NCBI GenBank assembly: GCA_009363175.1
Contig: CP045205.1
Location: 4,278,001 to 4,342,000 of the forward strand
DNA length: 64,000 nt
Origin: Citrobacter telavivensis
GTDB lineage: Bacteria > Pseudomonadota > Gammaproteobacteria > Enterobacterales > Enterobacteriaceae
Direction of reading: 5' to 3'
Part shown: positions 59,419 to 64,000 of the stretch, in pieces
How the letters are laid out: the number at the start of each line of letters is the position of its first letter
Numbering within the stretch: the first letter of the stretch is position 1
Program-made: the position numbers and the translations under genes
The notes under the pieces: model-generated
The model's database searches: none
Told to the model about the DNA's origin: nothing
What the model saw: the letters and a program-made list of their open reading frames with translations, nothing else

Positions 59419-62400
59419 TTAATGTGATATTTTGCGGTGACGACGCATCCACATCAACTTATAAGCTGCTGGGATAATAAACAGCGACAGCAACGGAGCC
59501 GTAATCATGCCGCCGATCATGGGCGCAGCAATCCGGCTCATGACTTCCGAACCGGCCCCTGTGCCCCATAAAATAGGCAGCAGACCGGCAATGATCACCG
59601 CCACGGTCATCGCTTTGGGCCGTACCCGTAACACCGCGCCGTGATACAACGCCTCATCCAGTTTCTCTGCGCTAAACGTCTGCGGATTGTCCAGCGCCGG
59701 ATCGGCCTCAATGGCATGGCGCAGGTACATCAGCATTACCACGCCAAATTCCGCTGCCACCCCCGCCAGCGCGATAAACCCGGTTCCTGTCGCGACCGAC
59801 AGATGGAACCCCATCCAGTACAGGAACCAGATCCCGCCCACCAGCGCAAACGGCACGCTGGTGATGATCAGCAGCGCTTCCCCGACGCGGCGGAACGCCA
59901 GATACAACAGGACGAAGATGATCATCAGCGTCATGGGTACCATCAGCTTCAGCTTATGGTTCGCCCGCTCCAGCAACTCAAACTGACCAGAAAACGCGAC
60001 GCTGGTACCGGGCTTCAACTGGACGTTATCGGCAATCGCCTTTTTCAGGTCGTTGACCACGGAAACCATATCCCTGTCACGCGCGTCAATGTAGATCCAG
60101 CCGGTGGGTCGTGCATTCTCGGTTTTCAACATCGAGGGTCCCGGCTTGATGTTGATTGTGGCCACATCTCCCAGCGTAATTTGCTGCTTCATCGGCGTCA
60201 GGATCGGTAACTGGCGCAGCGCCTGCGGGCTGTCACGGTAGCTTTGCGGATAACGTAGATTGATGGGATAACGGGCAATCCCCTCAACGGTCTCCCCCAC
60301 CATCGCCCCGCCGATGGCGGAGGTAATAAACAACTGCACGTCCCCCACCGTCATGCCGTAACGGGCAGCCTTTTCACGGTTAATGTCGATGTTGAGATAG
60401 CGACCGCCTTGCAGACGCTCGGCCAGCGCGGACGTCACGCCAGGAACGGTTCGGGCGACCTCTTCAATCTGCTCGGCCATTGCATCAATATCGGCCAGTA
60501 CGTTACCGGAGACTTTAATCCCAATCGGACTCTTAATCCCGGTCGAGAGCATATCAATACGGTTACGAATCGGCGGCACCCACAGGTTTGCCAGCCCCGG
60601 CAGACGGACGGTTTTGTCCAGTTCCTCAATGATTTTGTCCATCGTCATGCCCGGACGCCACTGATCCTGCGGTTTAAGCTGAATGGTGGTTTCCACCATT
60701 TCCAGCGGTGCCGAATCCGTGGCGGTCTCCGCTTTCCCGGTTTTACCAAAGACTCTGGCAACTTCCGGAACGGTCATGATAAGCCTGTCGGTTTTCTGTA
60801 ACATACTTGCCGCTTCTGCCGCCGAAATCCCCGGCAGCGTGGAAGGCATGTACAGCAGGTCGCCTTCGTTAATCTGCGGTAAGAACTCGCCTCCCACTTT
60901 ACTCAGCGGCCAGGCAACCGTCAGGATCGAGAGCACCGCCACCAGCAGTGTGGTTTTCGGCCAGTGCAGCACTTTCAGCAATAGCGGATGGTAGATGCGG
61001 ATCAAAAAACGGTTGAGCGGGTTGCTGCTTTCCGCCGGAATTTTACCGCGGATCCACAGCCCCATCAGAATAGGGATCACCACGATCGCCAGAAACGCCG
61101 CGCCCGCCATTGCATACGTTTTGGTGAACGCCAGTGGACCGAACAGGCGTCCTTCCTGCCCCTCAAGGGTAAAGATGGGAATAAAAGAGAGCGTGATGAT
61201 CAGCAAACTGATAAACAGCGCCGGGCCAACCTCCACGGAGGCGTTGGTGATCACCTTCCAGCGCGTCTCGTTATCAAGTGTTTCGCCCGGATGCAGATGT
61301 TCCCACTCTTCCAGTCGTTTATGCGCGTTTTCGATCATCACAATGGCGGCATCCACCATTGCCCCCACTGCGATTGCGATCCCACCAAGCGACATAATGT
61401 TGGCGTTCAGCCCCTGGAAATGCATCACGATAAAAGCGATGCACAACCCCAGCGGTAGCGAGATGATCGCCACCAGCGCGGAACGCACGTGCCAGAGAAA
61501 CAGCGCGCAGACCAGCGCCACGACGATAAACTCTTCCAGCAGCTTAGTGCTGAGGTTGTCGATGGCGCGGTCAATCAACTGACTGCGATCGTAGGTGGTC
61601 ACCACTTCCACGCCTTCCGGCAGGCTACTTTTCAGCGTCTCAAGTTTACTTTTAACCGCCGAAATCACCTCACGCGCGTTTTTACCGGAACGCAATATGA
61701 CCACCCCGCCGGCCACTTCACCATCACCGTTGAGTTCAGCGATCCCCCGGCGCATTTCCGGGCCAATCTGCACTCTCGCCACATCGCGTAGATACACCGG
61801 CACACCGTTTTCCCCTGACTTCAGGACGATGTGATTAAAGTCATCCAGCGTTTGTAGATACCCACTGGCGCGGACCATGTATTCCGCTTCCGACAGTTCC
61901 ACCGACGAGCCGCCCGCCTCCTGGTTAGAGGCATCCAGCGCGCCCTTCACCTCCGACAGGCTGATGCCGTACTGAGCGAGTTTCATCGGGTCGATCACCA
62001 CCTGATACTCTTTCACCACGCCGCCTACGGAGGCCACTTCAGACACGTTGGGGATGGTTTTCAACTCATATTTCAGGAACCAGTCCTGCAGCGATCGCAG
62101 CTCCGCCAGGTCGTGCTTACCGCTGCGATCGACCAGCGCATACTCGAATATCCAGCCCACGCCGGTGGCGTCCGGCCCCATTTCCGCGCTGACGCCCGCC
62201 GGGAGCTTACCCTGCACCTGGTTGAGATATTCCAGCACGCGCGAACGGGCCCAGTACGGATCGGTGCCATCTTCAAAAATGACATAGACATACGAGTCGC
62301 CAAACTGCGAGAAGCCGCGCACCGTCTTCGCGCCCGGCACGGACAACATGGTGGTGGTCAGCGGATAGGTGACCTGATTCTCGACAATCTGCGGCGCCTG

Positions 62401-62565
62401 CCCCGGATAGCTGGTTTTGACGATCACCTGCACATCGGACAGATCGGGCAGCGCATCCACCGGCGTATTGACGATAGTCCAGGTGCCCCAGACGCTGAGA
62501 AAGAGCGCGCCAATGATCACCAGAAAGCGGTTGGCAACCGAGCGACGAATAATCCATTCAATCAT
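59419..62565 (-). CDS. cusA: Copper/silver efflux RND pump CusA
   Basis: A 1048-residue heavy-metal-efflux RND transporter of the inner membrane with 12 helices and two large periplasmic loops. It begins MIEWIIRRSVANRFLVIIGALF, has VNTPVDALPDLSDVQVIVKT, the proton-relay region GGIAIAVGAMVDAAIVMIENAHKRLE, and a second-half GFIALAGVAAEFGVVMLMYL. It pumps Cu(I)/Ag(I) from the periplasm through CusC, using CusB as adaptor and CusF as metal chaperone. It is the last gene of cusCFBA; pheP, its direct neighbour in K-12, is displaced here by 18 kb of accessory DNA. Confidence 0.96.
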   Translation of the reverse strand: MIEWIIRRSVANRFLVIIGALFLSVWGTWTIVNTPVDALPDLSDVQVIVKTSYPGQAPQIVENQVTYPLTTTMLSVPGAKTVRGFSQFGDSYVYVIFEDGTDPYWARSRVLEYLNQVQGKLPAGVSAEMGPDATGVGWIFEYALVDRSGKHDLAELRSLQDWFLKYELKTIPNVSEVASVGGVVKEYQVVIDPMKLAQYGISLSEVKGALDASNQEAGGSSVELSEAEYMVRASGYLQTLDDFNHIVLKSGENGVPVYLRDVARVQIGPEMRRGIAELNGDGEVAGGVVILRSGKNAREVISAVKSKLETLKSSLPEGVEVVTTYDRSQLIDRAIDNLSTKLLEEFIVVALVCALFLWHVRSALVAIISLPLGLCIAFIVMHFQGLNANIMSLGGIAIAVGAMVDAAIVMIENAHKRLEEWEHLHPGETLDNETRWKVITNASVEVGPALFISLLIITLSFIPIFTLEGQEGRLFGPLAFTKTYAMAGAAFLAIVVIPILMGLWIRGKIPAESSNPLNRFLIRIYHPLLLKVLHWPKTTLLVAVLSILTVAWPLSKVGGEFLPQINEGDLLYMPSTLPGISAAEAASMLQKTDRLIMTVPEVARVFGKTGKAETATDSAPLEMVETTIQLKPQDQWRPGMTMDKIIEELDKTVRLPGLANLWVPPIRNRIDMLSTGIKSPIGIKVSGNVLADIDAMAEQIEEVARTVPGVTSALAERLQGGRYLNIDINREKAARYGMTVGDVQLFITSAIGGAMVGETVEGIARYPINLRYPQSYRDSPQALRQLPILTPMKQQITLGDVATINIKPGPSMLKTENARPTGWIYIDARDRDMVSVVNDLKKAIADNVQLKPGTSVAFSGQFELLERANHKLKLMVPMTLMIIFVLLYLAFRRVGEALLIITSVPFALVGGIWFLYWMGFHLSVATGTGFIALAGVAAEFGVVMLMYLRHAIEADPALDNPQTFSAEKLDEALYHGAVLRVRPKAMTVAVIIAGLLPILWGTGAGSEVMSRIAAPMIGGMITAPLLSLFIIPAAYKLMWMRRHRKISH

Positions 62566-62576
62566 CTGCGTTCTCC

Positions 62577-63839
62577 TCAGTGCGCATGGGCCGCATGAAC
62601 GGGCGTCGCCGACGGCTGCTGTGCGCGCATGCGATCCAACGCACCGGAGATGTTGGCTTCTGAATCAATCAGGAACAGGCCGCTGGCAACCACCTTCTCG
62701 CCTTCGTCCAGCCCGGAACGGATCGCCGTCATCCCCTGCGAAGCCTGGAAGACAGAGACTGTCTTCGGAACAAAACGGCCTTCACCGTCCACCGTGATCA
62801 CCCGCTGTTCGCTGCCAGTATCGATCAGCGCTTTAGACGGGATCAGCAACATCGGCTCGCTGGCCGTTTGCAGATTGAGCCAGGCGTTCATCCCCGGTTT
62901 CAGCGCTTCGTCAGGATTCTCTACTTCCAGACGCAGTTGCAGCGTTCGGGTGGTGGCATCAGCACTGGGCAGCAGCGTCCACTTGCGGACGGTGAATGAC
63001 TTATCCGGACGCGCCGGAACGGTCAGCGAAAACTGTGACGTGTCCTTAATCAGCCACGCGATGGATTCAGGCACGGCGGCAGTGACCCACACCGGGTCCA
63101 TCCCCTGAATTTTCGCCACTACGTTATCTTTGGCGATGTTCATGCCGGCGCGTAAATCAAAGGCGGTAATCACCCCGTCAATGGGTGCCGTAAGGGTAAA
63201 ACGGGTCTGAATTTTGCGTGTTGTGGTCAGACGCCGAATATCCGCATCCGGCATCCCGGCCAGACGCAGTCGCTCCAGAATCCCCTCAACCTGGGTTGCC
63301 GTACCGCCGGTCTCTTTGAGCAGCAGATATTCACTCTGTGCTTCCACCCAGTCAGGAATGGTGAGCTCGAGCAGCGGCGCGCCTTTTTTCACCTTATCGC
63401 CCACGGTCAGCGGCCAGACTTTATCGATAAATCCGGCGGCCCGCGCCTGCATGATGACAAACTGATACTCGTTGAAGCTGACGTTGGCCGGGAACGTTTG
63501 TGCAAACGTGAGAGGACCCCGGCGCACGGCCTCGGTTTTCACACCGAGGTTTTGCGTTTGCGTCGGATCGATCCGGACTCCCGGCGCAGCGGTGCTGGCA
63601 GACTCTTCATCGGCATATTTCGGTACCAGATCCATATCCATAAAGGGCGATTTGCCGGGTTTATCGAAGCGGGTATTCGGGTACATCGGGTCGTACCAGA
63701 ACAGCACGTTGCGGGCTTCTTTTTCCGCGGCAGGTGGTGTATTCGCCGACGGGTGCGCGGCGGCGAAATACATATAGCCGGCCACGGCGATAATGCCGCC
63801 CGCCATCATGCTGCCGATAATTAGCGCGATATTTTTCAT
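62577..63839 (-). CDS. cusB: Copper/silver efflux adaptor CusB
   Basis: A 420-residue periplasmic membrane-fusion protein with an N-terminal membrane anchor (MKNIALIIGSMMAGGIIAVAGYMYF). It has the metal-binding N-terminal region YDPMYPNTRFDKPGKSPFMDMDLVP, whose methionines accept copper from CusF, then the barrel-sandwich and helical hairpin domains. It ends with a His-rich tail (VHAAHAH). It lies 11 bp upstream of cusA and follows cusF. Confidence 0.95.
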   Translation of the reverse strand: MKNIALIIGSMMAGGIIAVAGYMYFAAAHPSANTPPAAEKEARNVLFWYDPMYPNTRFDKPGKSPFMDMDLVPKYADEESASTAAPGVRIDPTQTQNLGVKTEAVRRGPLTFAQTFPANVSFNEYQFVIMQARAAGFIDKVWPLTVGDKVKKGAPLLELTIPDWVEAQSEYLLLKETGGTATQVEGILERLRLAGMPDADIRRLTTTRKIQTRFTLTAPIDGVITAFDLRAGMNIAKDNVVAKIQGMDPVWVTAAVPESIAWLIKDTSQFSLTVPARPDKSFTVRKWTLLPSADATTRTLQLRLEVENPDEALKPGMNAWLNLQTASEPMLLIPSKALIDTGSEQRVITVDGEGRFVPKTVSVFQASQGMTAIRSGLDEGEKVVASGLFLIDSEANISGALDRMRAQQPSATPVHAAHAH

Positions 63840-63871
63840 GAGGTCATGCTCAACGTTAAAATAAGAGAAAA

Positions 63872-64000
63872 TTACTGGCTTTTAATATCCTGCAATAAAG
63901 AGAGATTGCCCTGCTGGATAAACGTAAACGCCACGTTATCGCCCGCTTTTATATCGTTGAGCTGCGTTTGCGGCGTGATGGTAAAACGCATGGTCATTGC
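63872..64000 (-). CDS. cusF: Periplasmic copper chaperone CusF, C-terminal part (cut by window edge)
   Basis: The last 42 codons before the stop at 63872-63874. The frame reads MTMRFTITPQTQLNDIKAGD and ends NLSLLQDIKSQ, matching the end of E. coli CusF, including the methionines of its Cu(I) site (M-x-M). The start of the gene lies beyond the window. Confidence 0.92.
   Translation of the reverse strand, partial: AMTMRFTITPQTQLNDIKAGDNVAFTFIQQGNLSLLQDIKSQ

Overview
The window is enterobacterial chromosome at moderate GC, and the gene set points to Citrobacter or a close relative. The backbone follows the E. coli ent-fep to cus order in inverted orientation: fepE-entF-ybdZ-fes / fepA-entD / hokE / ybdK-ybdJ / ybdF-nfsB-ybdG / pheP / cusABF. 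A Salmonella/Klebsiella/Citrobacter-type romA-ramA-ramR locus sits between ybdJ and ybdF. The genus call is an inference from gene content; no rRNA or tRNA gene is present to confirm it.

Region 1 (1-9001) is enterobactin synthesis, uptake and release: partial fepE, then entF with its MbtH-like partner ybdZ and the esterase fes on the minus strand, divergent from the receptor fepA and the phosphopantetheinyl transferase entD. A Fur-box array lies between fes and fepA.

Region 2 (9005-19988) is an accessory catabolic island not present here in E. coli K-12. It has a two-subunit (split) transketolase, a SorC-type regulator, an FGGY kinase, a ribose-type ABC importer with a DUF2291 lipoprotein, and two short-chain dehydrogenases. 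The same palindrome, GAATAT(A/T)TATTC, precedes the transketolase operon, the regulator and the kinase operon, which ties them into one regulon. The logic reads as import, oxidation, phosphorylation, then two-carbon transfer by transketolase. The substrate is unknown.

Region 3 (20098-27150) holds a hokE/Sok-type toxin-antitoxin pair, the choline-to-glycine-betaine osmoprotection genes betT / betIBA with a BetI-like operator, and a GNAT acetyltransferase.

Region 4 (27293-35075) holds ybdK-ybdJ, a frameshifted exported Fes-like esterase, then romA-ramA and divergent ramR around an exact RamR operator, followed by ybdF, nfsB and the mechanosensitive channel ybdG. ramA carries a one-base deletion in an A/T run that changes its C-terminal end.

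Region 5 (35077-39538), inserted between ybdG and pheP, is a small sugar-type operon: an NHS-family MFS permease, a TIM-barrel isomerase/epimerase-like protein, a Gfo/Idh/MocA oxidoreductase and a LacI-family regulator. Two perfect GTAATCGATTAC palindromes 32 bp apart precede it.

Region 6 (39729-59119) holds pheP and then accessory DNA. This includes a probable Fur-controlled operon of a beta-propeller lipoprotein and a TonB-dependent siderophore receptor, a coiled-coil protein with an internal J-domain motif, and a surface-adhesion module. The adhesion module is a LuxR-type regulator, a 3104-residue type V autotransporter, a second LuxR-type regulator and a YcgR-like PilZ (cyclic-di-GMP) protein. 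A complete 768-bp IS1 with an 8-bp target duplication lies just upstream of the PilZ gene.

Region 7 (59419-64000) is the copper/silver efflux operon cusF-cusB-cusA, cut by the window end inside cusF.
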